Assembly: GCF_027497495.1 (NCBI RefSeq)
Contig: NZ_CP114205.1
Location: 4,464,001 to 4,528,000, forward strand
DNA: 64,000 nt
Source: Streptomyces tubercidicus
GTDB taxonomy: Bacteria > Actinomycetota > Actinomycetes > Streptomycetales > Streptomycetaceae
Reading direction: 5' to 3'
Part shown: positions 16,033 to 23,064 of the stretch, one piece after another
Position numbering within the stretch: the stretch's first letter is position 1
Layout: every line of letters starts with the position of its first letter
Program-made: the position numbers and the translations under genes
Notes under the pieces: generated by a model
Told to the model about the DNA's origin: nothing
The model's database searches: none
Seen by the model: the letters and a program-made list of their open reading frames with translations, nothing else

Positions 16033-17208
16033 ATGGCTGCGTCGATGGATGTGGGCCTCAAGCGCGAGCTGGAGGCGAAGGTCCACGCCGGGGAGCGGCT
16101 GACCCGCGAGGACGGTATCGCCCTCTACGAGTCCAACGACCTGGCGTGGCTGGGTGGCCTCGCCCATGAGGTGCGCACGCGCAAGAACGGCGATGTCGTG
16201 CACTTCAACGTCAACCGTCACCTCAACATGACGAATGTCTGCACCGCGTCGTGTGCCTACTGCTCCTTCCAGCGCAAGCCGGGCGAGAAGGACGCGTACA
16301 CGATGCGCATCGAGGAGGCCGTCCGCCTCGCCAAGGCGATGGAGAACGACAACCTCACCGAGCTGCACATCGTCAACGGGCTCCACCCCAACCTGCCGTG
16401 GCGCTACTACCCGCGTTCGCTCAGCGAGCTGAAGAAGGCGCTGCCGAATGTCTCGCTGAAGGCGTTCACCGCCACCGAGATCCACCACTTCGAGACCATC
16501 TCGGGGCTCTCCGCCTCCGAGATCCTCGATGAGCTGATCGAGGCCGGTCTGGAGTCGCTGACCGGCGGCGGCGCCGAGATCTTCGACTGGGAGGTCCGGC
16601 AGCACATCGTCGACCACCGCACCCACTGGGAAGACTGGTCGCGCATCCACCGCCTGGCCCACGAGAAGGGCCTCAAGACCCCCTCGACGATGCTCTACGG
16701 GCACATCGAGGAGCCCCGCCACCGCGTCGACCACGTGCTGCGGCTGCGTGAGCTCCAGGACGAGACCGGCGGCTTCCAGGTCTTCATCCCGCTGCGCTAC
16801 CAGCACGACTTCGTCGACATGCAGGACGGCAAGGTCCGCAACAAGCTCCAGGCCCGCACGACGATGGCGACCGGCGCCGAGGCCCTGAAGACCTTCGCGG
16901 TCTCCCGCCTCCTTTTCGACAACGTGCCGCACGTCAAGTGCTTCTGGGTCATGCACGGTCTGCAGACCACCCAGCTCGCCCTGCAGCACGGCGCGGACGA
17001 CATGGACGGCTCGGTCGTCGAATACAAGATCACGCACGACGCGGACAACTACGGCACGCCCAACAAGCTGACCCGTGAGGACCTGCTGGAGCTGATCCGC
17101 GACGCCGGCTTCCGCCCCGTCGAGCGCAACACCCGCTACGAGGCGATCCGCGAGTACCCGGGCCCGGACCCGGACCGCCGGGAATCCCCGCAGGCGATGC
17201 GCGTCTGA
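16033..17208 (+). CDS. mqnE: Aminofutalosine synthase, radical SAM
   Basis: A 391-residue protein from ATG 16033, after GGGAGGCGACGG. The radical SAM cluster ligands are C70, C74 and C77 (NVCTASCAYCSFQ). FHIVNGLHPNLPW-like LHIVNGLHPNLPWRYY and TGGGAEIFDWEVR fit MqnE rather than MqnC. It would couple 3-[(1-carboxyvinyl)oxy]benzoate with SAM to give aminofutalosine. The substrate comes from MqnA (26472). A longer frame from 15835 runs through the end of the Lrp gene and is not credible. Confidence 0.93.
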   Translation: MAASMDVGLKRELEAKVHAGERLTREDGIALYESNDLAWLGGLAHEVRTRKNGDVVHFNVNRHLNMTNVCTASCAYCSFQRKPGEKDAYTMRIEEAVRLAKAMENDNLTELHIVNGLHPNLPWRYYPRSLSELKKALPNVSLKAFTATEIHHFETISGLSASEILDELIEAGLESLTGGGAEIFDWEVRQHIVDHRTHWEDWSRIHRLAHEKGLKTPSTMLYGHIEEPRHRVDHVLRLRELQDETGGFQVFIPLRYQHDFVDMQDGKVRNKLQARTTMATGAEALKTFAVSRLLFDNVPHVKCFWVMHGLQTTQLALQHGADDMDGSVVEYKITHDADNYGTPNKLTREDLLELIRDAGFRPVERNTRYEAIREYPGPDPDRRESPQAMRV

Positions 17209-17251
17209 CCTGCCAGGAAACACCGTCGGCGGGGCAGCTAGGGTCCGGGTC

Positions 17252-17776
17252 ATGAACGTGCGTTTCGACCTGGACCCTTCGCTCACCCCTGAACTCCGCG
17301 ACGGGATATGCGCGTTGTGGGCGGAGGTGTCCAATGCCGGGGGCGCGGTCGGGTTCGTCCCGCCGGTGACCCGCGAGGACGTCCGCCCGGAGCTGCTCAA
17401 GCATCTGACGGCCATGGCCGAGGGCCGCCAGCGCCTGGTGGCGGGCCGGGACGCGGACGGCCGGGTCGTGGCCACGGCGTTCCTCACCACCAACACCCAC
17501 CGCCTGATGAAGCACTGGCTGTGGGTCTACACCGTCATGGTCCACCCGGACCTCCAGGGCCAGGGCACCGGCCGCCGGCTGATGGCGTCGGTCGCCGACG
17601 CCGCCCGCTCCGTCAAGGGCATCACCGCCCTCCGCCTCACCTGCCGCGGCGGCTCCGGCGCCCGCCCCTTCTACGAGGCCTGCGGCTACCAGGAGGTCGG
17701 CCGGGTGCCGGGCGCGATCCGGCTGGCCGACGACGACTACCGCGACGACATCACCATGTGGCTGGATCTGGGCTGA
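17252..17776 (+). CDS. GNAT-family acetyltransferase
   Basis: A 174-residue protein. The acetyl-CoA binding motif A is visible as VYTVMVHPDLQGQGTGRRLMASV (about 91-113, Q/RxxGxG/A), with a later ARPFYEACGYQEVGR strand-helix end. It would N-acetylate a small molecule or protein. The substrate is unknown. It follows mqnE by 43 bases and may share its transcript. Confidence 0.88.
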   Translation: MNVRFDLDPSLTPELRDGICALWAEVSNAGGAVGFVPPVTREDVRPELLKHLTAMAEGRQRLVAGRDADGRVVATAFLTTNTHRLMKHWLWVYTVMVHPDLQGQGTGRRLMASVADAARSVKGITALRLTCRGGSGARPFYEACGYQEVGRVPGAIRLADDDYRDDITMWLDLG

Positions 17777-17953
17777 CGGCTGGACTGACGGGATCCGGGC
17801 CGACGGGCTGGCCGGGCCGCGCCCCGGAGAGGCCGCGCCCCGGAGAGGCCGCGGCGGGGACGGCCTGCGACGGGGGCCGCGAAGATCGCCCGAAGCGCTG
17901 TGCTTGACTGGATGCAGACCCTTTAGGTTGCCGTTGAGGAGAAGGTCCCATCC

Positions 17954-18244
17954 GTGAGTAGCCACAACTTCGCCACGCTCCGCTACACCGCCCTTCGCAT
18001 CGGCCTCTTCGTCGCCTCGTTCGCCGTGGTGTGGGTGCTGGCGTACATCCATGTCATCCCGCTCGCCGTCGGCGCCTCCAACACCGTGTGGATGCTGCTG
18101 CTCGCCATCGTGATCTCCGCGCCGCTCAGCTTTGTGCTGCTGCGCAAGCAGCGGGACGCGATGTCCGAGCAGATCGCCGTCAAGGTCGACCGCCAGCGCG
18201 AGCGCTTCGCGGCCAACGCGGGCCAGGAGGACAGCCTGCGGTAG
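17954..18244 (+). CDS. DUF4229 small membrane protein
   Basis: A 96-residue protein from GTG 17954, with TTGAGGAGAAGG upstream. Two transmembrane segments (IGLFVASFAVVWVLAYI and VWMLLLAIVISAPLSFVLL) are followed by a basic cytoplasmic tail (RKQRDAMSEQIAVKVDRQ). This matches the DUF4229 family, common near menaquinone genes in Streptomyces, function unknown. It ends before a strong terminator. Confidence 0.85.
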   Translation: MSSHNFATLRYTALRIGLFVASFAVVWVLAYIHVIPLAVGASNTVWMLLLAIVISAPLSFVLLRKQRDAMSEQIAVKVDRQRERFAANAGQEDSLR

Positions 18245-18301
18245 GGCCTGCCCCCTTGGTGTAAGTGCCCCTTGGTGTAAGACGCCTCACAGCCGCTTCT
18301 T

Positions 18302-18355
18302 CGCGACCGGCGCCCGGCGCCGTGGACTTCGCTCCACGGCCGGGCGCCGGTCGCG
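18302..18355 (+). terminator. Long hairpin after the DUF4229 gene
   Basis: A 16-bp outer stem (18302-18317 with 18340-18355) and a 7-bp inner stem (CCGTGGA with TCCACGG) are separated by a 2-base bulge, followed by TTGTT. All pairs are perfect. It ends the GNAT/DUF4229 transcript. Confidence 0.85.
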
Positions 18356-18389
18356 TTGTTGACGGCGGGTCGGGCGCGTGGGCCACACA

Positions 18390-18416
18390 GGAACCCAAAG
18401 ATTTTCTTTGGGTTCC
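18390..18416. promoter_or_regulatory. Perfect 11-bp-arm palindrome upstream of leader peptide
   Basis: GGAACCCAAAG, spacer ATTTT, then its exact complement. It lies just upstream of, or over, the -35 region expected for a leaderless transcript starting at ATG 18445 (candidate -10 TAACGT at 18432-18437). It is more likely a repressor or activator site than a terminator, since one lies 35 bases earlier. Binding factor is unknown. Confidence 0.55.
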
Positions 18417-18444
18417 TCAAAGTTCAAGTGTTAACGTTCGTCTC

Positions 18445-18549
18445 ATGAAGACAGCAGCCGCGCCCCCGTCCCCCATGAGCACTCCGCTCGTGGCGCGCCT
18501 GCATGTCGATCTCTGCCGCTGTATGTCCGCGGCCTGTTGCCGCCGCTGA
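18445..18549 (+). CDS. Cys-rich leader peptide
   Basis: A 34-residue peptide from ATG 18445 (or 24 residues from ATG 18475). Its end DLCRCMSAACCRR holds four Cys codons in nine codons, in the VDLxRxxSAxCR pattern of actinobacterial putative leader peptides that precede sulfur-assimilation genes. No Shine-Dalgarno precedes 18445, so it may be leaderless. Ribosome stalling at Cys codons when Cys-tRNA is short would alter folding of the downstream RNA and expression of the transporter at 18691. That mechanism is known for mycobacterial cysteine attenuators and is inferred here. Confidence 0.75.
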   Translation: MKTAAAPPSPMSTPLVARLHVDLCRCMSAACCRR

Positions 18550-18551
18550 CT

Positions 18552-18650
18552 CTCTCCTCCAGCGGCCGGAGATCCCTCCCCACCCCTCCGGGCGGGAGAG
18601 GCCCACAGCGCAGCTGCTCCGCTGCCGCTTCACGTCCTGGCGCTTCTTTT
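18552..18650 (+). promoter_or_regulatory. Possible attenuator between leader and transporter
   Basis: CTCTCC (18552-18557) can pair with GGAGAG (18595-18600), enclosing CCGGAG/CTCCGG (18566-18571 and 18586-18591). A second hairpin AGCGCAGC/GCTGCCGCT (18607-18629) lies ahead of CTTCTTTT (18643-18650). The first arm begins right after the Cys codons, as expected for a stalling-controlled switch. Folding was judged by eye only. Confidence 0.4.
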
Positions 18651-18690
18651 CGCCGTCCCTGACGCCTTACCTGTCCCCGGAGTGTGTCCC

Positions 18691-20052
18691 TTGTCCCCGT
18701 CTGCCGAGACCACCGAGTCCGCACCGGCCCCGCAGCGCCCCCTGTCCTCCCGTATACCCAAGGTCCCGTTCTGGGTGCAGATCCTGGCCGGCCTCGCCCT
18801 GGGCGTGCTGCTCGGCTGGGTCGCCAAGAGCGGTGACGTCGGCTGGCTCACCGCCACGCTCCAGCACATCGGCGATCTCTTCGTCCAGCTGCTGAAGCTG
18901 GCCGTGGCGCCGCTGGTCTTCTTCGCGATCCTGGTGTCGATCACCAATCTGCGGCAGGTCAACAACGCCGCCCGGCTCGCCTCCCGCACCCTGCTGTGGT
19001 TCATGGTCACCTCGCTGATCGCCGTGGCGATCGGTCTGGCGATCGGCCTGCTCAGCAACCCCGGCGCGGGTACCGGCCTGACCCCCAAGGACGGCAAGGC
19101 CCCCGAAGAGGCCGGTTCCTGGATCGACTTCCTGACCGGCATCGTCCCCACCGACATCATCACGCCGTTCACCGAGCTGAACGTCCTGCAGATCGTCTTC
19201 ATGGCCGCCGTCGCCGGTATCGCGGCCCTCCAGCTCGGCGAGAAGGCCGAACCGGTCCTCACGATCAGCCGCTCGGTCCTCGAACTGCTCCAGAAGGCCC
19301 TGTGGTGGGTCATCCGCCTCGCCCCGCTCGGCACCGTCGGCCTCATCGGCAACGCCATCGCGACGTACGGCTGGAACCTGATCGGCAAGTACGCGACCTT
19401 CACCGTCGACATCTACGTCGGCTGCGCGCTGGTCCTCTTCGGTGTCTACCCGCTGCTGCTGTCGACCGTCGCCAAGGTCAACCCGCTGCAGTTCTTCCGC
19501 GGCGCCTGGCCCGCCATCCAGCTGGCCTTCGTCTCCCGCTCGTCGGTCGGCACCATGCCGGTCACCCAGCAGGTCACCGAGCGCCTCGGTGTGCCGCGGG
19601 AGTACGCCTCCTTCGCGGTGCCGTTCGGCTCGACGACCAAGATGGACGGCTGCGCCTCGATCTACCCCGCGATCGCCGCGATCTTCATCGCCCAGATCTT
19701 CGACGTCCAGCTGGGCATCGGCGACTACGTCCTGATCGCCTTCGTCTCCGTCATCGGCTCCGCCGCCACCGCCGGTCTGACCGGCGCGACGATCATGCTG
19801 ACGCTGACCCTGTCCACGCTGGGCCTGCCCCTGGAGGGCGTCGGCCTGCTGATGGCCATCGACCCGATCCTGGACATGATGCGTACGGCCACCAATGTGG
19901 CAGGCCAGGCGGTCATCCCGGTCCTGGTCTCCGCCCGGGAGAAGATCCTCGACCGCGACGCCTACAACGCCGCCCGGAGCATCGGCTCGGCGACATCCGC
20001 TGTCGAGGGCGCGGACGAGAAGGTGTCCGTGCCGGTGGCGACCGCCGCGTAG
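18691..20052 (+). CDS. DAACS-family sodium symporter, possibly for cystine
   Basis: A 453-residue transporter from TTG 18691, eight bases after CCGGAG. An alternative GTG at 18682 overlaps that site. It has about eight membrane helices and two re-entrant loops. SRSSVGTMPV (near 280) is the Ser-rich HP1 motif, and DGCASIYPAIAAIFIAQIF and MRTATNVAGQAV (NMDGT/DxxRTxxNV-type) form the binding site. The family moves glutamate, aspartate, C4-dicarboxylates or, in TcyP, cystine. The Cys-rich leader upstream favours cystine, which is inference. It ends at a strong terminator. Confidence 0.85.
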   Translation: MSPSAETTESAPAPQRPLSSRIPKVPFWVQILAGLALGVLLGWVAKSGDVGWLTATLQHIGDLFVQLLKLAVAPLVFFAILVSITNLRQVNNAARLASRTLLWFMVTSLIAVAIGLAIGLLSNPGAGTGLTPKDGKAPEEAGSWIDFLTGIVPTDIITPFTELNVLQIVFMAAVAGIAALQLGEKAEPVLTISRSVLELLQKALWWVIRLAPLGTVGLIGNAIATYGWNLIGKYATFTVDIYVGCALVLFGVYPLLLSTVAKVNPLQFFRGAWPAIQLAFVSRSSVGTMPVTQQVTERLGVPREYASFAVPFGSTTKMDGCASIYPAIAAIFIAQIFDVQLGIGDYVLIAFVSVIGSAATAGLTGATIMLTLTLSTLGLPLEGVGLLMAIDPILDMMRTATNVAGQAVIPVLVSAREKILDRDAYNAARSIGSATSAVEGADEKVSVPVATAA

Positions 20053-20065
20053 TTCCCGGCTCCCA

Positions 20066-20117
20066 GTAGAGGAGGCGCCCCGGTCCTTGGCTCCAAGGAC
20101 CGGGGCGCCTCCTCTAC
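20066..20117 (+). terminator. 25-bp perfect inverted repeat
   Basis: Arms 20066-20090 and 20093-20117 are exact complements with a 2-base centre, giving a very stable hairpin 13 bases after the transporter stop. It may also serve the convergent gene ending at 20147. Confidence 0.9.
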
Positions 20118-20146
20118 GCACGCTCGCGCAAGCCTGCCGGACACGC

Positions 20147-20773
20147 CTACGGCCGCCCCGCCTCCACTCGCGGAAAGCACTCCGCGAAGTACACGGCGTG
20201 CTGGCTCGGCAGCTCCACCCGGACCCAGGAGCCGTCCGTGAAGCCGAATTCGAAGGTGTCGGCGTCGATATCGGTACGGTGCCGGACCCAGGCCACCTGC
20301 TCCGCCGCCACGCTCCAGCCCGGCTCGACGGCGCCCAGCTCGCCGCGGCGGCGGCCCTGCTGGACATAGCTGACGTGCAGTCGGCGGTCGGTGCGCTGGA
20401 GAACCGGCAGCGCGTCCGTGGTCGGGACGCGTGGCCACAGGGCGGTGGCCAGCCCGCCCGCCAAGCTTCCCCAGCCGCCCTTGAGCGGCTTTCCCCTCCG
20501 CCGCCTCCCGAAAAGATCAGGAATCGGCTCCAGGACCGCCTCGATGCCCCAATAGACCGACCAGACGGCCCGCTTGGCACCTTCCCAGCGGTCGCCCGGC
20601 AGCCGGCGACCGACCAGCACACGGGGCCGCCTCCACCGCCACGGCTTGGCCAACTTCCACCCGGGCAGCGCGACTTCGCTCTGCACAAGCCGCTCCCCGG
20701 CGGGCACGGCCTGCACCGCCCGCTCCCTCGCCTCCTTGTAGGGCACCTTGCCCCAGGCGACCCGCAGGCTCAT
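20147..20773 (-). CDS. Conserved hypothetical protein
   Basis: A 208-residue protein with a basic N-terminal half (SLRVAWGKVPYKEARERAVQ, FGRRRRGKPLKGGWGS) and a beta-rich C-terminal half (RRLHVSYVQQGRR, FEFGFTDGSWVRVELP). No signal peptide or membrane segment is evident. Codon use is typical of the genome, so it is a real gene, but no family is recognised. It stands alone, convergent with the transporter. Confidence 0.7.
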   Translation of the reverse strand: MSLRVAWGKVPYKEARERAVQAVPAGERLVQSEVALPGWKLAKPWRWRRPRVLVGRRLPGDRWEGAKRAVWSVYWGIEAVLEPIPDLFGRRRRGKPLKGGWGSLAGGLATALWPRVPTTDALPVLQRTDRRLHVSYVQQGRRRGELGAVEPGWSVAAEQVAWVRHRTDIDADTFEFGFTDGSWVRVELPSQHAVYFAECFPRVEAGRP

Positions 20774-20986
20774 CCGAAGACCTCCCGCAGAGCCGCACTC
20801 TCGACGTCGTACCCCGTGCCGCCCATCCGGCCTGTCCTTCCCGTGGCCGTGGTGGCCCTGCCGCGTCCCCGCCTTGTGTCCGCGCCATCTACAAGTCTGC
20901 GCGGAATCAGGGGGATTACTTGGCCCGCACTGTACCCAAGGGGTCCCATGGGGCAGCCGAGTGATGCGGCGGCGGGGGAGCCGGTC

Positions 20987-21865
20987 TCAGGTCGTCACCG
21001 CTCCCGTGCGGGCCAGGATCGCCGTGGCCAGCGGCGCGTGTACGGCGGGCGGCAGCGCATGACCCATGCCCGGGATCTCGACGAGTTCCGCGCCCCGGAC
21101 GCACTGGGCCAGGTGCTGGGGGTGCGGCGGCGGGAAGACCGGCTCGGCGGGCGCGCTGACCACCAGGGCCGGCACCTCGTTCTTGGCGAGCTGGTCGGTA
21201 CGGAGCATGCCGTCGCTGTCCGCCCGGCCGTGTGCGGTGCCCGCCCGGTGATGTCCGGTGTGTGCGATGACCTGCTGCTCGAAGGCGCGGAAGTAGCCCT
21301 CGTCGAAGGGGAGCTGATCACCGGCTAGTACACGCCAGTGTTCGATCCGTCGCTCCACTTCAGCCGCCGGACCGTGATCCTCGACGGGGCGGGCCCACAG
21401 CTCCAGGACCTCGGGCGCGATGCCCGGCAGTGCGTCGGTGGGGACCGTGCTGCCGTCGGGGCGGGTGTAGGGGGTGGTGCTGAGGGCCATGGTGCTGATG
21501 AGAGTGGCGCTGAGCAGTCGGTCGGGGTGGTCGGCGAGCAGCATCTGGGCGAGCATGCCGCCCAATGACATGCCGACGATATGTGCCCGGTCGATGCCCA
21601 GTCCGTCCAGGACCGCGATCACGTCCTCGGCGAGATCGGCGATCCGGTAGGGCCGTTCCTCGAAGGACCAGGTGGAGCGGCCGGTGTCGCGGTGGTCGTA
21701 GCGGATGACCCGGTGGTGCGCGGCCAGCGCGTCGACCAACGGGTCCGGCCAGCCGACGCCGCTCGCCTGGGCTCCCATGATCAGCAGCAGCGGGGCCGCG
21801 TCGGCGGCGCCGCGCTGCTCGGTCCACAGGCGGATGCCGGGGGCGGCGTCGATGAATTGCTGCAT
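20987..21865 (-). CDS. Alpha/beta hydrolase, RdmC-like
   Basis: A 292-residue protein from ATG 21865. It resembles aclacinomycin methylesterase RdmC along its length (YDHRDTGRST, IPGMGHALPPAVHAPLA). The nucleophile is Ser100 in GMSLGG and the base His269. At the position of the acid, RdmC has Asp (HDPIAP), but this protein has Glu241 (AEPVFP), a possible catalytic change. It would hydrolyse an ester, but the substrate is unknown. It diverges from a TetR gene and both flank an operator-like site. Confidence 0.85.
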   Translation of the reverse strand: MQQFIDAAPGIRLWTEQRGAADAAPLLLIMGAQASGVGWPDPLVDALAAHHRVIRYDHRDTGRSTWSFEERPYRIADLAEDVIAVLDGLGIDRAHIVGMSLGGMLAQMLLADHPDRLLSATLISTMALSTTPYTRPDGSTVPTDALPGIAPEVLELWARPVEDHGPAAEVERRIEHWRVLAGDQLPFDEGYFRAFEQQVIAHTGHHRAGTAHGRADSDGMLRTDQLAKNEVPALVVSAPAEPVFPPPHPQHLAQCVRGAELVEIPGMGHALPPAVHAPLATAILARTGAVTT

Positions 21866-21985
21866 GGGGCGGTCCTCCGGGTGATGCGGACGAGGGTGTC
21901 GGCGCGTCCGCGAGTGGTGCGACGAGACGTATCGTCTCGCTATGGCGCGAACGCGTCAAGAGGCGAGGGAGGGAAAGCGAAGATC

Positions 21986-22007
21986 GTAAACTTACTTTGC
22001 AGTAAAC
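21986..22007. promoter_or_regulatory. TetR operator-like site, copy 1
   Basis: Pattern GTAA N2 TTACTTTG N2 GTAAAC with inverted core TTACT-TTGC-AGTAA. It lies 24 bases before the TetR start and in the promoter region of the divergent hydrolase. The same 22-bp pattern, 18 of 22 identical, occurs inverted at 22875-22896. Confidence 0.7.
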
Positions 22008-22031
22008 AGGCGGGATGGAGGGACATTCGGG

Positions 22032-22736
22032 GTGGGAGCTGTGAAGAGCAAGCGGGTGCCGCGCGCCGTCCGGGAGCAGCAGATGCTGGACGCGGCGGTG
22101 CTGACCTTCGCACGGCGCGGATACCGGGCGGCCTCGATGGACGAGATCGCCGAACTGGCCGGAGTCTCCAAGCCGCTGGTCTATCTCTACCTGAATTCGA
22201 AGGAAGACCTGTTCAACACGGTGATCCGGCGGGAGTCGGAGGCGCTGCTGGCGGCCGTGACGGCGGCCGTCGAGCCGGGGGCGGCGGCCGACCGGCAGCT
22301 GTGCAGCGGCCTGCAGGGCTTCTTCGCGCACACCGCCGAGCGTCCGTACGGCTGGGCCGTACTCCACCAGCAGGCGCGGACGCACGGTGAGCCGTTCGCG
22401 CGCCAAGTGGCCGCGCTGCGGGCGGAGATCGTCGAGTTCGTCACGGAATTGCTCGGTGCGGCCGCAAAGGAAGCGGGCTGCGTCGGCGAACTGGCCGAAC
22501 GGGAGGTCGCCGGGCTCGCGCACGCGGTGATCGGCGCGGCCGAGTCGCTCGCCGAGTGGGCCAATGTCCGTACGGACGAGGGCGCTTCGGGCGCACCGGA
22601 GCATCCGGCGGCCAGGGACACCGCGGCCACGATGATGAACCTCGCCTGGGTGGGGCTCGGCCGGCTGATGGGCCGGGAGCGGTGGGAGCCGGGCGGGGCC
22701 CTTGAGCGCGAGGGCCCGTCCTGCGCCGGGCGTTGA
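22032..22736 (+). CDS. TetR-family regulator, probably of fatty acid activation
   Basis: A 234-residue protein from GTG 22032 (GTG 22041 is an alternative). The N-terminal HTH is classic TetR (MLDAAVLTFARRGYRAASMDEIAELAGVSKPLVYLYL split over residues 18-52). The C-terminal ligand domain is helical with a Trp/Tyr-containing core and a variable tail. Two matching operator sites flank the gene, one at its own start and one upstream of the acyl-CoA synthetase at 23065. This suggests it represses itself, the hydrolase and the synthetase, with acyl-CoA as a possible inducer. The ligand is inferred. Confidence 0.9.
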   Translation: MGAVKSKRVPRAVREQQMLDAAVLTFARRGYRAASMDEIAELAGVSKPLVYLYLNSKEDLFNTVIRRESEALLAAVTAAVEPGAAADRQLCSGLQGFFAHTAERPYGWAVLHQQARTHGEPFARQVAALRAEIVEFVTELLGAAAKEAGCVGELAEREVAGLAHAVIGAAESLAEWANVRTDEGASGAPEHPAARDTAATMMNLAWVGLGRLMGRERWEPGGALEREGPSCAGR

Positions 22737-22874
22737 CGCGGGCCGCTCGTGTTCCGCCGCCCTCCGCCTTCTGGCTTCCCGCCCCGGTCCCGGTTCTCCG
22801 GGGCCGGGGCGGCTCCGTCATCGGCGGGACGAAGGTGGCGCACGGGTATTGGCCAACTCGCGATCCTGGCCTAA

Positions 22875-22896
22875 GTTTACGTCAAAGTAACGTTAC
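22875..22896. promoter_or_regulatory. TetR operator-like site, copy 2, before acyl-CoA synthetase
   Basis: On the minus strand it reads GTAA N2 TTACTTTG N2 GTAAAC, matching copy 1 except at the four N positions. It includes the perfect palindrome GTAACGTTAC (22887-22896). It sits about 170 bases before the synthetase start, where its promoter is expected. Confidence 0.7.
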
Positions 22897-22921
22897 TGAC
22901 GGGTCAGGAGCTGGGGCGGCG

Positions 22922-23011
22922 ATGCGTGTGTCCGCGGGTGCGTTGTGGCTGGTCGCGCGGTTCTCCGCGCCTCTGGGCCCGGTCGTCAACGGACTTCAGG
23001 TAGGCCGGTAG
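22922..23011 (+). CDS. Possible 29-residue upstream ORF
   Basis: ATG 22922 follows AGGAG by 11 bases. It encodes a short hydrophobic peptide (VSAGALWLVARFSAPLGPVV) ending 53 bases before the synthetase. It could be a leader or chance. No attenuation structure was identified. Confidence 0.25.
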   Translation: MRVSAGALWLVARFSAPLGPVVNGLQVGR

Positions 23012-23064
23012 GGGCCGGCGCCCACCGGCACCACCGCACTGCACAGGAAAACGAGGAGCCACTC

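Noticed and set aside
18390..18416. Terminator of the DUF4229 gene
   Set aside because: A stronger hairpin with TTGTT lies at 18302-18355, and this palindrome is placed at a promoter instead.
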